Under the pieces are notes generated by a model. It saw only the letters and a list, made by a program, of their open reading frames with translations, was not told where the DNA came from and searched no databases. A stretch of DNA of 64,000 nucleotides from Hysterangium stoloniferum. Lineage: Eukaryota > Basidiomycota > Agaricomycetes > Hysterangiales > Hysterangiaceae. Below, in pieces: positions 21,353 through 33,698 of this stretch. Made by a program: the position numbers and the translations under genes. The stretch covers positions 186,001 through 250,000 of the forward strand of contig WHVD01000071.1 in assembly GCA_015178975.1 (NCBI GenBank). The letters run 5' to 3'. The stretch's first letter is position 1. Every line of letters begins with the position of its first letter.

Positions 21353-22005
21353 TTGATACTACGGCCAGCAAACATTGCTAGTGTAGTCTTCATACACGGC
21401 TTAGATGGACATAGGATCAAATCATGTATAGCAAAGAACAAAAAGATGTGGCTAATCGACTTTTTGCCGAATGAAATGCCTAACGCGAGGATCATGACCT
21501 ATGGATACGACGGCTATACCCACGGAAAGGATCTATTTTCCAACCAGACTCTTAGTGTACATGCTAGAGATTTGTTGACAAAACTTACCAGCAGACGAAC
21601 CGGTAACGAGGTTAATATTCATGACCTGTATCCGTCTTTACAGTATTAAGTTCATGTGTGGAATAGAAACGCCAAATCATTTTCATCGCGAATAATGTGG
21701 GGGGAATTATCCTGAAATCCGTGCGGTTATTTCAATTTCGTGCTTCCTGATATAGATATAAACTCTTTCAATAGGCCCTAATAAGTGCAAGGGCTTGCGG
21801 AAACCATCACCTCACACACCATCGAAAGGTTTTTGATGCAACTAAAAGAATCGTTTTCCTTGGGACACCTCATCAGGTTACACCAAATACTTACTTGCGT
21901 GCCGTACTCACTAATACAAAAAAAAATGACATCGTTGCATGACATCTACACCCGCATTCAGAATGGTTACAACGACAACTTGTGCAATATCAGTCCATCG
22001 ATGTA
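21353..22005 (+). pseudogene. Alpha/beta-hydrolase (SesB-like) gene, three exons, 5'-truncated
   Basis: Exon 1 (to 21610) encodes SVVFIHGLDGHRIKSC, NARIMTYGYDGYTHGKD and HARDLLTKLTSRR. Exon 2 (21667-21720) reads KRQIIFIANNVGGIILKS. Exon 3 (from 21775) reads ALISARACGN and DATKRIVFLGTPHQ. The introns 21611-21666 and 21721-21774 are 56 and 54 bp, phase 0, with TAG acceptors. In known relatives the elbow is GHSLGG; here it is ANNVGG, so the nucleophile serine is missing. No start codon is visible because unrelated sequence adjoins exon 1. Such domains sit at the N-terminus of many fungal NLR-like proteins. Confidence 0.75.
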
Positions 22006-22139
22006 GGAAAATCGCCACAATGTATGTTTATGAAGGCTGTGGGACAGTTTCCACCCCGGGAATGGAGCCAATAATGGTGCACGACAACTTAATATGCATT
22101 GATCTGATGGTACTTTTAGCTCATGGTAGTCATCTCTAG

Positions 22140-22386
22140 TTGGTACCTTGCCCCACATATCACTGGGTGAAAAGCTCTTATGGGTTAATTACAATCAGGC
22201 ATGATGGTCAAAATAGATATCGACCTTTCTCTGCCACTGATTGTAGGATGTCAAGTCCTCCTGCAAATGGTGTGTGGATCAGGACAAGGCTGAAGAGTAC
22301 GTGTTATTATTTGAAACTATTATAAAAAGGATGTTCAGTGACACAGCTACCCAGGCAATTAATGGGGGTCTGTGAATGAAGGCGGA
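22140..22386 (+). pseudogene. Conserved C-terminal exon (KAEEYVLLFE family)
   Basis: The frame DQDKAEEYVLLFETIIKR followed by MFSDTATQAING ends at a TGA near 22377. It recurs at 54140-54255 and, inverted, at 46735-46800 and 46990-47050. In one copy a short insertion splits it. Upstream, residues such as HITGLKALTGELQSG appear in the inverted copy. The open frame and low divergence suggest the last exon of a gene; which upstream exon it belongs to is not clear. Confidence 0.4.
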
Positions 22387-23131
22387 TGTTACGACCGTGT
22401 CGCAACCCAACGGTCCCTGAGGTTATTGCCACCTATCAATGATTCAAGTCATCGCTCAAACCCTTGCATCAGAAACTGTCAGATTCCTGATGCTGATGTA
22501 TGCCTTCATGGTGATCAATCTCCGTTTACACCCCCATCAAAATTTACTCATACTATCTGGTTAAATTCTAATACATCCCTTTCCATTATGTTGATCCGTT
22601 CTACTCTATATTTCACACATGCCTAAAAATACCTGTAACTCTTGGACTCTTTCCTTTTCTCGTAAATCCCACTCTCGGTTAATGTACGGCCTCCGAACTA
22701 ATCGTAACTTTCCCATTCCTAGTCAAGCTTATTTGTCAATACCGCTTTCCGCTCTTCTCCTTGTTAGTGTTTTCTAGATGCCTGATATTTGTATATGAAC
22801 CCGCTGTATTTGTAGTTACTAGGCAATCATAATATAGACTCAGAATACCCTCTTACAACTATAGAAATCTCATACTAAGTATTTCCACTTTCCACCTTTG
22901 CGTGCGCTTGCCCCCTCTCGGTCCCTGACCTCTTGGCCCGACACTCGACTTATCCCTCAATTCCGATCGGTAGTTTCACTGAGAGGTATTCGTTAGGACT
23001 AGTCTTTGCCCGCCTGAAATTTAAGAACACCCAACAGATAATTGCGAGGGTGCAACATATAAGCTGAAGCCAAGTCCTTCCGATCGGTCCCCGTCGGTCC
23101 ACCGACATTAGTCAGTTTTTAGTTCTTAACA
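22387..23131 (+). mobile_element. Solo LTR of family L1, 745 bp
   Basis: Homologous along its length to the LTR at 18581. It begins TGTTACGACCGTGTC and ends AGTTCTTAACA. Flanks are GCGGA and GCTGA, a 5-bp duplication with one change. The two unoccupied relatives at 46680-46720 (inverted) and 54250-54270 run straight through GAAG(A)CTGAACTGC, proving a single insertion. No internal sequence is attached. Confidence 0.92.
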
Positions 23132-24535
23132 GCTGAACTGCATAGCACTAGAAGGGATCGTGTCTACTCACCGAAGCATTGATTACACCAATTCACAATC
23201 TGTCGTTTTCAAAATCCTACAAGATCATGGACCTTTTCTCACTAATCCTGCCACACTCGCAGAACTGTGACCACACAAATAAACTCAGTCTCTTATAATG
23301 GGTGTATAATGGACTGGTACATAAATAGCATGCTAGATCTATGATTTACATATCTGAGGTAGAATGGTGTGAGGGTGAAACAATGTCATGGGAGCTGTAT
23401 GTTGGTCACTCATTCACACAGATTTGCATGATTTGTCAGAAATGATTTGTCACAACTGGGGATGATTGTTGTGCCAAACAAATTGGTTCAGGGGTTTTCA
23501 CCTTGAAACTGTCAAGATTTCACAAACACATTTCCATAGTGTTTGTGACCAAGGAAACCTTTGTTGAAATATATAACTTTTTCAATGATGTCTAACACAG
23601 TTAGATTCTACATTTCTTGAAAGTTTTCCCTTTGACAAAACTTTAAGAAAAACCTTCTCTTGGCATAGGGTTTTTTATGTATAGAAAATCCCAGTTTTCA
23701 TTCAACTCTCTGAAGGGCAGGATTAGGTAGAAATTGGGAAGGGGTTGGGATACAGAGCATACTAGGTTGAAGACTGGGAGGTCTGTACATATGTACTTAA
23801 CCAGGGCTCCAGTTCTAAAACAAGTGGAGCTTGACTTCCACCCAAATTGTCCGGTTGCTCTGGTATTTCAAGCAAACAAGAAGTACATACATATCAAAAC
23901 TATCAGTCAATCAACACTTAGCTAATAACTACAGGGCCCAAGTCTATGAAGGTGGATTAAATCTCAGGCTGGTCAAAGGACTAAGTACTTGTGTTAAGCT
24001 TGTGTGAAGACTAGAACAGGGTGACTCAAGTCAATATTCAAACTGAGGAATAATAGAGTTCAAGTAAAGGAATTTATACTACCCAGCCCCACAGAATGGT
24101 ACAGGACATGTTGGGGTTTCAAAGTGGAATTACAAGCATAGTTGGAAGAGTGAAATGTGGCAAACAGGTAACAGGTTCAAAATGATGAATATACAGATTA
24201 AACAAAACAATAGGAATTCAAAAGACAGGGAATACCACAAGTAAATGATACAAGGAATAGGGGAAGGCCATCATGAGGAAAATGGTGATGTGTGACCCTA
24301 AAAGGAAATCACTCAACAAATGGGTTGTACCATTGTCAGGGACAATGGTGTCAGAGGCACTGAATGGCAGATTGCTGGTAAGGTGAATAGTACAGATGGG
24401 CTTCTGAAAAGGTGACTCCTGACAGAAATACATGGTTTTTAATTGGTTTTCCTAACACATGGTCAATGTTTCCATCAAAAATAGAGTAGCTGGGTGTCTT
24501 TGGTACTTGCTTCCCAAAACCCAACCTGATGTTTG
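23132..24535 (+). repeat. Repeat R, plus-strand copy
   Basis: About 1.4 kb matching the inverted sequence at 45055-46700, apart from insertions. It includes an ORF (23734-23925, MGRGWDTEHTR, 63 aa) preserved in both copies with few differences, and non-coding AT-rich flanks. A 110-bp piece of the same repeat is at 34888-34998. I recognise no transposase, terminal repeats or host domain. The 63-aa ORF may be coding or chance. Confidence 0.6.
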
Positions 24536-25540
24536 AATATTTATCCACTATTAACACTGACCAAGCACCAAGATAATGTTAGTGTATCCCCCTCATTTCA
24601 GCTACCAGTTCACCATTTATCTCCACCACTGTATCATGAGTAATGACAATGGAAAATTCCTGTTTTACAGGGAGAGTGGCACCTTTACAGATACTCGGAA
24701 GGTGACTAAGATTCCAATTATAGATGCCTCCAGCTGCCTCGTGATGGACAAGAACCTGACAAGATTACAGTAGAGTGCATTGAGTTTAATAAGATGGTGC
24801 CTATCCAAAGCATGAATGTCTTTTGTGCCATCTCGTTGAACAAACCAAAGCCCCCAGGAAACTCCTAGAAGGTCCTATGGCCTTGTGGAATGACTTGAGA
24901 AGGAGAAGAATGAGGAACATCATGTGTCTAACCCTCCCAACACTGTTCCTCCTACCCCTAATTTCCCTCTTCGTTACTTTTTGGGGAAATTGCTTCCAAC
25001 CTTGACATAGGATCCATGAAAACAAGCAGAAAGTCTCCACCTCATTCTTTGACCGATATATCCATCAACATTTCCATCTTGTTGTCTTCCCAGGACATCT
25101 CAGATGAGTTCCAATTTTGTTCTGACAGTACTACTTCCTTCTTTGAGCCATTGCTGGAGTTTGACAGACTCAACTCATTGGATCTGAGGAGTATTAGAGA
25201 GTCATTCACTCTATCAAAGCTTGCTAGCATCAGTAAAATGGCATATGTCCTGGATGGCTTTTACTAATGCTACTTTGGTCAAAGTCATCCACCTTCAAGC
25301 TGTCAACTACACCGTAATACCGAACCAATGCTATTGAATCACACACACATGTCAGAGCTGTTGTTAAGAGGAAGTTGGGTACTCACCAACTTACTATTTT
25401 ACCTGATTGCCAAATGATCCCCAGGGGAAGACAAGGCCGCAAGCCTAAGGAAGTATTACAACCATTTGAAAAAGCATAGGTGGCGGGAAATGCAAGAATT
25501 CGGAAATATAAGGAGGACAAATATTTAGTGGTGGTGAGTA
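24536..25540. other. Unassigned region with short plus-strand ORFs and an AT-hook-like motif
   Basis: ORFs at 24576-24773 and 25016-25267 are on the plus strand. Near 25412-25460 another frame reads PRGRQGRKPKE, a good AT-hook match (RGR core with flanking basic residues), and then stops. These could be remnants of one multi-exon DNA-binding protein gene, but junctions are not resolvable. No paralogue was found in the window. Confidence 0.3.
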
Positions 25541-25804
25541 TTGGGGACAGTCTCGAATAATCAAGTACTTATCTCATCATGTATCCAGGAAGCAATAAAG
25601 AAGTCCGAAGAGAGAAGGAAAGAGAATGAGACGCTCAAGGAGAAGAAAAAGAGGCTCGAGGATATACACATTGAAACACACTGTTGGATAATCAATGACT
25701 CATCCGAGAAGATAGCCGAGAATGAAAGGAAGGATCAGAAGAGACTTGAAGAGGTCCATATTGTGAGATATTATTGGATACTGTTGACTTATTCCAATAA
25801 ATAG
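25541..25804 (+). CDS. Short coiled-coil ORF with internal duplication, 87 aa
   Basis: A lysine/glutamate-rich ORF (KKSEERRKENETLKEKKKRLE) with predicted coiled-coil character. A roughly 90-bp unit is duplicated: KKRLEDIHI...KIAENERK and QKRLEEVHI...IAENEEE, the second crossing the stop. The HCWII and YYWIL segments may derive from introns that are no longer removed. Function unknown. Confidence 0.3.
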   Translation: MGTVSNNQVLISSCIQEAIKKSEERRKENETLKEKKKRLEDIHIETHCWIINDSSEKIAENERKDQKRLEEVHIVRYYWILLTYSNK

Positions 25805-25914
25805 CTGAGAATGAAGAGGAATACATTGCACTTAAAATGGCTTACAAAGAAGAAAGGAATAATAACAAAAGTCATCGAGGATATTCCTGTGCACACTCTT
25901 GTGTGTAGGCTGTC

Positions 25915-26178
25915 ATCAACTAGCTGAACAGCTGAGCGGGATGAGTCGTTGTGCATCTATATCGGCTCTTAACTGTGAAGTTAACAATGGCAACTTGAGT
26001 AACAATTATTGAAATTATCTACAGACATATGCCAATACTGTCCCATTTGGAAAAAGAAGAATGTTGTTTCAGAAGAGGCATCAGGTGACACACTTGATAA
26101 GTTGTTTATGGTGAAAAACAAGTTTGGGATCTATCTTTTATAGATTGGGAAAGTGGGGTTTTAAAAAAGGTTGGACGA
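25915..26178 (-). pseudogene. F-box start and J-gene remnant, left half
   Basis: On the minus strand 25920-25995 encodes only the first residues of the F-box family (DIDAQRLIPL) and then ends at a junction with unrelated DNA. The plus strand from about 26040 carries the J-family leader (NVVSEEASG frame). The J-gene continues after the large insertion at 28042. This is a truncated fifth copy of the divergent J/F-box pair. Confidence 0.6.
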
Positions 26179-26763
26179 TGTGATGTATTAGCTTTATTTT
26201 AATACTATCTTCTGAAAAAGGAGTCCAGTGCTCTATCAAAATGTGCAAATACTCAATTCACTGCAAGGTAAAATAATTTAAGTATTTGATATTAATCAGT
26301 GGCAGCCTGAATAGACTTAGAACCCCTGAAGTCAAGAGTTTACTTGAATATATGGCACCCTACTTCGCAAAGAAGGTTTTGAGAGCTGCTTTTGCAAGCT
26401 TGTTCTTTTTCTGTGAAAATATATACTTAAAATATGAATAACAATTCACTGATTCAGAATCTAGATTCAACTTCAATTATAGCTAGTTTATATATATTTT
26501 ATACTATTCATCAAACAGTAAAAATATTAATAAACAGGTCAAAAGATTAGATATAGAATAAAACACTATTTGGCTAATATATGCTTTATTTACACTAACC
26601 TACAGGGTCTACTGTGATACTAACTTATCAGGATCTTAATATAGTCTTAAGGATCACGCAAGAATATTCTCAGTATTTATTTATGCCAAAAACCGGGTAG
26701 AAATTAGAAATGTATTTCTAATCTCAATGATAACCAATATTGTTTATTACTTTAATTGATAAC

Positions 26764-27010
26764 CAACAACTCAACTAGAGGTGGATAAGTAATAAAGGAA
26801 AGCCAGCTACTCAACTAAGAGGTGGTAAAGAGAACAGTTGTTAAGTTTATTTATTTAATTGATAACCAACAGTTCAACTAAAGTGGTTAAGGGATTGGAT
26901 TATGCTAACAGCTCAACTAGAGGTAGCAATGGGATTGGCTTATATCAACAGCTCAACTAGAGGTGACTAAGTGTTTGTATGTATTTGTCCAACAGCCCAA
27001 CTAGGGGTGG
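26764..27010 (+). repeat. Six irregular copies of a CAACAGCTCAACTAGAGGT motif
   Basis: Copies lie near 26764, 26807, 26867, 26908, 26946 and 26990, spaced about 37-60 bp, each close to CAAC(A)GCTCAACTAGAGGT. Spacer sequence varies, so the motif is more conserved than its surroundings. Repeated motifs in LTR U3 regions often bind regulators; that role is inference. Confidence 0.75.
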
Positions 27011-27439
27011 AATATACATAACTGCTGCTGCAGTGGCACACTGATGGATGTGGCTGATAAAATGTAGTAAAGATGATATGATGATATGTTATATTCAAGG
27101 CTGGAGCTGAGCTCCTTATATACATTTTAGTTTGAGACATTTAGAAGATTCTAGAAGATTGAATGATGTCATTCAGAATTTTCTAGAATTTTCTAGAGCA
27201 TTGTGGAAGGTTCTAACTACTTCTAAGACACTATAGAATGTTCTTGGCATAATAGAACATTCTGGAATCTTATAGAATATTCTACAATATTCTATCTACT
27301 ATTAGTACTTATTATCTACTATTTATTCCTTTGGAAGCCACTGGAATATTCCAGGGAGTTTCCAGTTTTTGCTGTAGTAGCATATATGACATATATACTA
27401 CATAATGCTCTCACACCTGTGTGCATATGACATCCTTCG

Positions 27440-27585
27440 CATCTTGTGACTGTCATGTGTTGTGACTGTCGTGCGCCTTTGTGACCATTGCGCATCTTTG
27501 TGACCATTGCACGTCTTTGTGACCTTCGCATGCCTTTGTGACAACCGTCACCTGTTGTGATGGCTGTCACTCGTTGTGACAATTT
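27440..27585 (+). repeat. Degenerate ~20-bp tandem repeat rich in TTTGTGACC
   Basis: Units such as CTTTGTGACCATTGCGCAT repeat about five times, flanked by looser GTTGTGACTGTC units. The minus-strand ORF across it (27319-27582) is just the translated repeat. GTGAC-rich arrays also occur in the LTR-like DNA at 58795 and 60329. Confidence 0.75.
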
Positions 27586-28041
27586 TCCCGCTCACCGTGT
27601 AATAAACGCCAGGTGGCTGATTTTTATATTATTATATAATTATTATATTTATTTTTAGTTAATTATAAATATAATAATATTTTATTATAATAATATATAA
27701 TATATATTTTACCTTGATAATGCGTGATTATTTCACATCACATTTTGTTGTTGTCAGAGTTTGAAATGTCATGTGAATATCACATGATCTCTTTGCGCAT
27801 TGTGAATAAGTGCTGAGTCACCAGTAAATGACATATTAATTAAAAAAGAATAAAAGGTAGAAATTCGATAACTTGCTCAATTCATAAGATAAAAATACAA
27901 AATAAAGTGCATAAATTCAAGATAAATCAAGACAATATTGTACAATTTTATTGTCGCAGATAAGTACATTTAAATATTCTTTTTTGCAATTTGTTAGGGG
28001 AAATTGTTTAAAAAATGGAAAAGGCTTAGAAATACATAACA

Positions 28042-28290
28042 GACAAAGGTGACACATCACACATATCAGTCTGCAGCCTCAATGCTGCATCCAGAAAGAA
28101 TTATACAATATTGTTTCACCCTGATGTCCATAGGTACAAAGAACCAATTTGCGACCCAACTTCTGATCAATGTAAATGTATCAAGGAGTGCTCTATGTAG
28201 GACCTCTTGTGTGTGGCTCACGTGCTTTGTGTGACCCCAAGTCACACTGAAATAATAGGATTGTCCTCGCCGGGCTGTTCCTTGTGTAAA
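28042..28290 (+). pseudogene. J-family gene remnant, right half
   Basis: Continues the J-family sequence after the insertion: AASRKNYTILFHPDVHRYK in one frame, then CKCIKECSM and a TAG where the other copies have TGG. The HPD motif is preserved. Similarity to 5836-6027 and 52420-52611 ends near 28235. Confidence 0.6.
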
Positions 28291-29509
28291 CATTGAACTT
28301 CAGCAGGGTTGTGGAAATTGTGGAAGTTGTTCAAGGGGGTGGTAGTTTAACTGTTGTCAGTGGTGCGGCCAAGATCCATGAAGGATGGTGTTTACATATG
28401 GCTCTGGTGAAGAAAGAAGAAATAGATTCAAATCCTTCATAGTATTTGAATTTGGCATCCCACATATTGTTCCCACCTGAGATAATCACGGCAATTAAAA
28501 CAGTCAATCAAGCACAGGCAAGCCTCATGGTAGGATAGGTGCCATGGTTGCCAGTCTCCTTCGTACCAGGGGGTGCATCATTCTTAGACTCCAATCAGTT
28601 CAAGTCTTTAAATCCATTTAACACATATTATTGACCATAGTACAAGGGATATTCATTTCTAATGTATGAATGGTGTCGAGACCAAGGGGTAAATATGATG
28701 ACCTGGTTCCGTTGTGACAATCCAAATTTTGACAATGGGTAAAGTAAATTGGAATAGTAAAAAGTTAAATGCTGTTGACATTTACCATGAGGGAAATACA
28801 ATATGAAAAAGAGATGAAATAATGTGAAGGTCTGATGGGATAACCTTTTCATCATTTTCTATTCCTTAGTAGCTCAGCCTGGTTCTGAATGTTTAGTCAT
28901 GATAATTGTAGAAAGAGATTAATAAGTGGAAGAGGATGCAATCCCCCAACAGATATCCCAGACCTGTATAACAGATATAATGTCTCAGTTGATGCAAAGA
29001 GAGAATTGACTAGAATTGACTGATGTACCTGTCTACCAAAGTGTTAATGTGCTATCAGCAAATACTAAGCATGAAGAAAATGAACCTCAGTCGACGCGAA
29101 GGGAGAATCGACTTAAGTGTTAGATGTGAAAGAAAGCTGAGTATTTATATATCAAAGAAAAACAATAGAAAGGAAAAAAACCAAGGTGACAATGCTGGGT
29201 AATGTGTTGGTAAGACTGAAAAACACGGGCCATGGGAAAGTGCTGTGCAGGGTGTCGTGACTGTCGCAAACACCTCAAAATGCCCTCAAAGACACATTTA
29301 CCCAGCATAAAATAGATATAGTTTTGTATATATCAATCTGTGTACTGGGGCCTTGTTACTCTGCTTTAAGCCTGTGTTTTGATGTTAAAAATTGTAAATT
29401 AATTCTGTTTCTAAGAGCATATATAATTTAACCTGGTATTTTGAGTATTACCATTTAAAATATAGCTATGTTTTAGTTTAAAGCCAAAATGTATATTCGC
29501 AGCAACTGT
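28291..29509. other. No gene recognised; contains first copy of a ~330-bp direct repeat
   Basis: 28893-29224 is repeated in direct orientation at 35000-35331, starting near AGCCTGGTTC and ending at GGTAAGACTGAAAAACA. The pair flanks the Mutator-like gene, but I see no TG/CA ends, target duplication or inverted termini that would make it the LTR or TIR of that element. The rest has no supported ORF. Confidence 0.5.
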
Positions 29510-29815
29510 TCACTTTTTGCAGCACCACAGAGTGAGTTTCAATGTTGGAGTTTCAAACAATTTCGAGCTTTGACAGTCAACCTCTACAATTCGGGAGCCA
29601 AACCACACTATATCTTTTGGTGACACTCTGATCAACTTCTCTATATCCAGTGTTATTGAGAATTGTTTCTTTCCAGGTATTCTACACTTCTGGAAGAGTT
29701 TTGGGAATCTCTTGCTTTGGAAAGGTACTATCCTTTCTTTTAGATGGCTGTCTCTTTTTTTTCTTTTTATAGCTTGCTCTTTGATTAGGTTGGGAGTACC
29801 TGGCTGATAGATCAT
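29510..29815 (-). CDS. Hypothetical ORF, 101 aa, divergent from the Mutator-like gene
   Basis: Starts MIYQPGTPNLIKEQ and includes a basic stretch KRKKRDSHLKER and ITLDIEKLIRVSPKDIVW. No paralogue or recognised domain. It lies about 750 bp upstream of the transposase on the opposite strand and might be an accessory ORF of that element or an isolated host remnant. Confidence 0.25.
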   Translation of the reverse strand: MIYQPGTPNLIKEQAIKRKKRDSHLKERIVPFQSKRFPKLFQKCRIPGKKQFSITLDIEKLIRVSPKDIVWFGSRIVEVDCQSSKLFETPTLKLTLWCCKK

Positions 29816-32198
29816 GACTATTAACTAAGAAGTACACCTGAAAGGTCTTAGTGTGCTGTAGCCTTGTACCGTTTTCACTTATACAGTGTAAGTGGCTTAA
29901 ACTCTAGACTCTAAGATGTAGGTTTAATCTTTATCTGCTTTAGTTACTTCCATAGCAACAGGAATTTTAATACCAGCCAGGAATATATAAGATCTAAATC
30001 CTTATACTGCTCCGTCTGATTTCTCTACTGGTATATTCTTATAATACTCTTTTGAACTAATTCTTATATACTATTTATATAGTTTCTGTTCCACTTTTTT
30101 CACAAATTATTTGGGCTTCACCCCAGACCTGATATTGTCAATCCCAAAGACTATAAACCAACAATATCTATTCCTGGAAAAGGTATGCCAAGTTTCCTTT
30201 AATAATTTCTTTATTTTACTAAATTATATATGTAGTTGCTGGACTATACCATAATGGACCTTATCCACCTAGGATGTTACCTGGTTATCACCTGGAAAGT
30301 ACAAGCTATACTCAATTATTTAATACAGAATAATTAACTCATTATTGATAGGAAATCCTTTTGGTTATTTTTTAAATCCAAATAACATCACTCCATCTAT
30401 ATTCACCTATCTCACACTATTCCTTATGATATTGCTTCCAAGCTACCAAAGCCCAAAATTACCATTGCGACTCCCTCAGTTACCTTATTAAAACCAGACC
30501 AATCATCACCATCTCCCAACTTCATGTCTAGGAACCATCTCAAGGCTCTATGACTATCTATTGGACCAATGGAGAATAGAAAAGTTCAAGACTGGGATGG
30601 ATGGCCTGATGGTGAATGGTCATATCAGTTTACACATTCTGAATATGAAGCCCTCAACAAGTTATCAGTTCACTGGGCAACCACAGTCCTAGGTGGGAAT
30701 AAACATCATGATATAAATTCTCCAACTTTAGATAATGGAAAGCATACAAAGTGTAAATGTTTGGGTATCATACATTGCAAAAATCCTGACTGTGATATTG
30801 TCATTCAGCCTCAGACCAGAGATGCTGGTATTCAAAAGCAATTAAACTGTGGTTGTGATTGTGGATGTAATTTACATCATGTGACATGCAATATATTGTC
30901 CCAGCTTATTCATTATAAGAATGGGATTATGTATCACAATGGTGGGACACATCTTCACAAACGACCCACCCATAAACTCCATCTTCTTCCTAATGAATGC
31001 TTTCAGCTCCACAAAATATTTCAGGAACATCCAAAAATGGGCTCACTACAATTAGCTGTTGGTATTCCTGGATTTTCTAGTCCAGGTAAATCTGTTGAGA
31101 TATCTCCAGTTCTATTAAATGTTGATCGTGTTCGGTATGAGAAGAAAATTGTCCACAAGGGAAATAAGATTATTAGAGGGACTACAGAATCAGCATCGGA
31201 ACAGCTAGCTGAGTTTGGATCTCGTCATCCTGATTTTTTACGTATAGTGAGGTTGGCCCAACTACAATCCTTGTACTTCAAACTTCTTGGATGGAGCTAC
31301 AAATAATGCTAGATGTTGTCTAGATGTTGTCTAGTATGATGCTGTCCATGAATTTGTCTCTGATACTGCACATGGCTATTGGAGAATGAGTGATTGGGTA
31401 CTTATGGTATCATCTGTATATTCTCAACATCTTTATTGCTGGGTTCCAGTTCTCTTCTCAGTAGCTAATGGCACCACTTCCAATCATTACAAAATACACT
31501 TTCTAATGCTGTTTCAAAGCATTGCCTCTCAATGTCAGAATGTGTTGTTGATTTCAGTCAAGCTCAGGCAAATGGCTTTGTGGAGGCCTTTGTTCAGTTT
31601 TGGTCTACTATAGACGGCAATACACAAGATAATGAGGAATTAACTAAGGCAGCAAACTCACTTTTGAAAGGATGCTATCAGCATTTTCATACTGGCATCA
31701 CTTGTCTCAAAAGGATTAGTGGTGTAGTACAGCCCCAGTTACAGGACATTTTTGAATCATGTTCTCTAGGTTTGTTAGAGGCGATCAATGCAGAGGCCTT
31801 TAAACCACATGCTACAGCACTTATATGTGACTTTCCAGGTATTAAAAACTGGATGGATCGGTGGCAGCAGGACAGAACTTCCCAAATGCTTTTTAAGCCA
31901 TTTTGAACTATGAAAGAAGTTCTCTGGAAGCAACTACCAGATACTACAAATGCTGAGGAAGCCATGCATTTTAGACTATACAGTGGGCTTCGTCACAATT
32001 TGTAACTCATGGAAGGTCTAGAAGGATTATTTTCATTTGTGAATCTTCTAGAGATGCAGGGTATTGCCAAGCAATCGGGGATACCAGTGGCATATGGGAC
32101 TATGAAACCTTGGACTAAGAATGCTCATCAGTTAGGATGAACTAAAGTCCACCGAAATCCAAATTTTAAAAGATTTCAAAATGATGGTCGTCCACCAG

Positions 32199-32841
32199 TG
32201 TGAAGAGTCGATAGATTCTGATCGTTCAATATACGAAGTATAGCGTTTATTCAACTACTACTAGCAGGTATTGACAGTTCAGTACAATACTGTAGATTAC
32301 TAGACTGGCCATACTAGTAAGGAGACACGCAACGTGTCACAAGAGCAACTGTACAGTTGCTCTTGACGGCTAGAATGAAGAATGAAAGAGTTGACCTTCA
32401 CGGTACAACTTGTAGCTCGACGCAAGATAGATAATCAACGAGAGGTCGAATATCTAAAGTAAAGGGATAATAGCGCGAGTCGACTATAATGTCGATGAGC
32501 GCAAAGACCTTAGACTGGAACTCAACCTTCATGGTTTGAGTCCAAAGTCTGTGAGTATGCGAGAGAGCACTACCTTTATAGGTAGTTGAGATGTTACCCT
32601 TGACACCTCTTGCTATTCGACGTCTGGGTCATTTACGAGGTGGTGTCTGTTGGGTAAAAAGTGTCTGTCGTTTTGGGACCGAGAGCGCCCATATGTATAC
32701 ACAAAGCTTCGAACTACAAAATAAGGGTATGCTCGAAATATAGAAAGAATGTAAATGAAGAAAATAAAAAGTAAATAATAAAGTACTATAATCCAACTAT
32801 TATTGCTTAGTCCAATTATGCATATATGCATACCCTTCACA
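32199..32841 (+). mobile_element. Solo LTR, 643 bp, in the Mutator-like gene
   Basis: Ends TGTGAAGAG and ACCCTTCACA form inverted termini. Both flanks are ACCAG (32194-32198 and 32842-32846), an exact 5-bp target duplication. Removing the LTR and one ACCAG restores an open reading GRPPDTAKTL across the junction. No internal retroelement sequence. Confidence 0.95.
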
Positions 32842-33698
32842 ACCAGATACTGCTAAGACTCTGATTCTTGCTACCAAAAGTAAGAAAAAGAGATCTGTCT
32901 TTATTCCTGGATACCAATGGAAGGAAAACTCTTGTTGGTTGGATACTTCACTTGAACTCATATACCAGGCAGTTGATCACCATTGGCCAGCATTACATCA
33001 AAATCCTTCACAACTGGATGCTCAGTTATTACTCTCATTTTTATACCATATTTTTGAAGAGCATTTAATTACTGTTGGTGAAGTATTCAATGGCCAAGAA
33101 AGCATATTAATTTGTGCCAAAGGTGATCAATTACATGAACAACTCTTTCAAAAGGGGTTTATCAAAGCAATGAATGAGCCTGATGTTCTCATAGGTTGGT
33201 TTGAGAGGGCTATTCAAGAGTTTCATAGCCATTCTTGTGATAATACAACACTCTCATTTCTTGAAGTCCAAATAATCCAGCTCTGCTCTTGTAAAACCCA
33301 ACAAGAGGCCCATTACCTACTTACCAGCCTGCCAAAGACATGAACAATTCACTACCTTCAACTCAAACACTACCAGATGGCAAATGGCAATTTACAATCA
33401 TGGTTATACTCACAGGTTCTTCCAAGCTCAGATAATATAGAAGCTTGTTGGAAAAGGTACAAAGGTAAACAGATATGCAAGAGTACACCCTCTATAATAT
33501 AAATCTGGATACACATTCCCATTATGCTTATTTTGTATCTAGATTATGAGGACTTAACAAAGACATGGTGTCTGCTTAAAAAGCTTAAATTATTTCAGAA
33601 TTCAAGCAATCTTGAAGGTCTCCACTACAACCTTGTAGGCAAAGCCATCTATTCACCATCTATTCAATACTTTACATCAATGTTCCATAATGGCAAAG

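Larger units (their letters stand above)
26179..28041 (+). mobile_element. 1.86 kb LTR-like insertion (long solo LTR) in the J-family gene
   Basis: The ends are TGTGATGTATTAG and AATACATAACA, near-perfect inverted ends (TGTNATGTATT). Flanks are GACGA (26174-26178) and GACAA (28042-28046), a 5-bp duplication with one change inside the J-family sequence. No gag/pol reading exists. It holds two internal tandem arrays listed below and is AT-rich at the 3' end. A very long solo LTR is the simplest reading; a non-autonomous element is the alternative. Confidence 0.75.

Noticed and set aside
18581-23131. A complete LTR retrotransposon bounded by the two L1 LTRs
   Set aside because: Each LTR has its own 5-bp target duplication, and the sequence between them is Gypsy remnant, a Tc1 and a hydrolase gene, so they are independent solo LTRs.
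27319-27582. 87-aa minus-strand ORF
   Set aside because: It is the translation of a degenerate tandem repeat, with no independent coding evidence.
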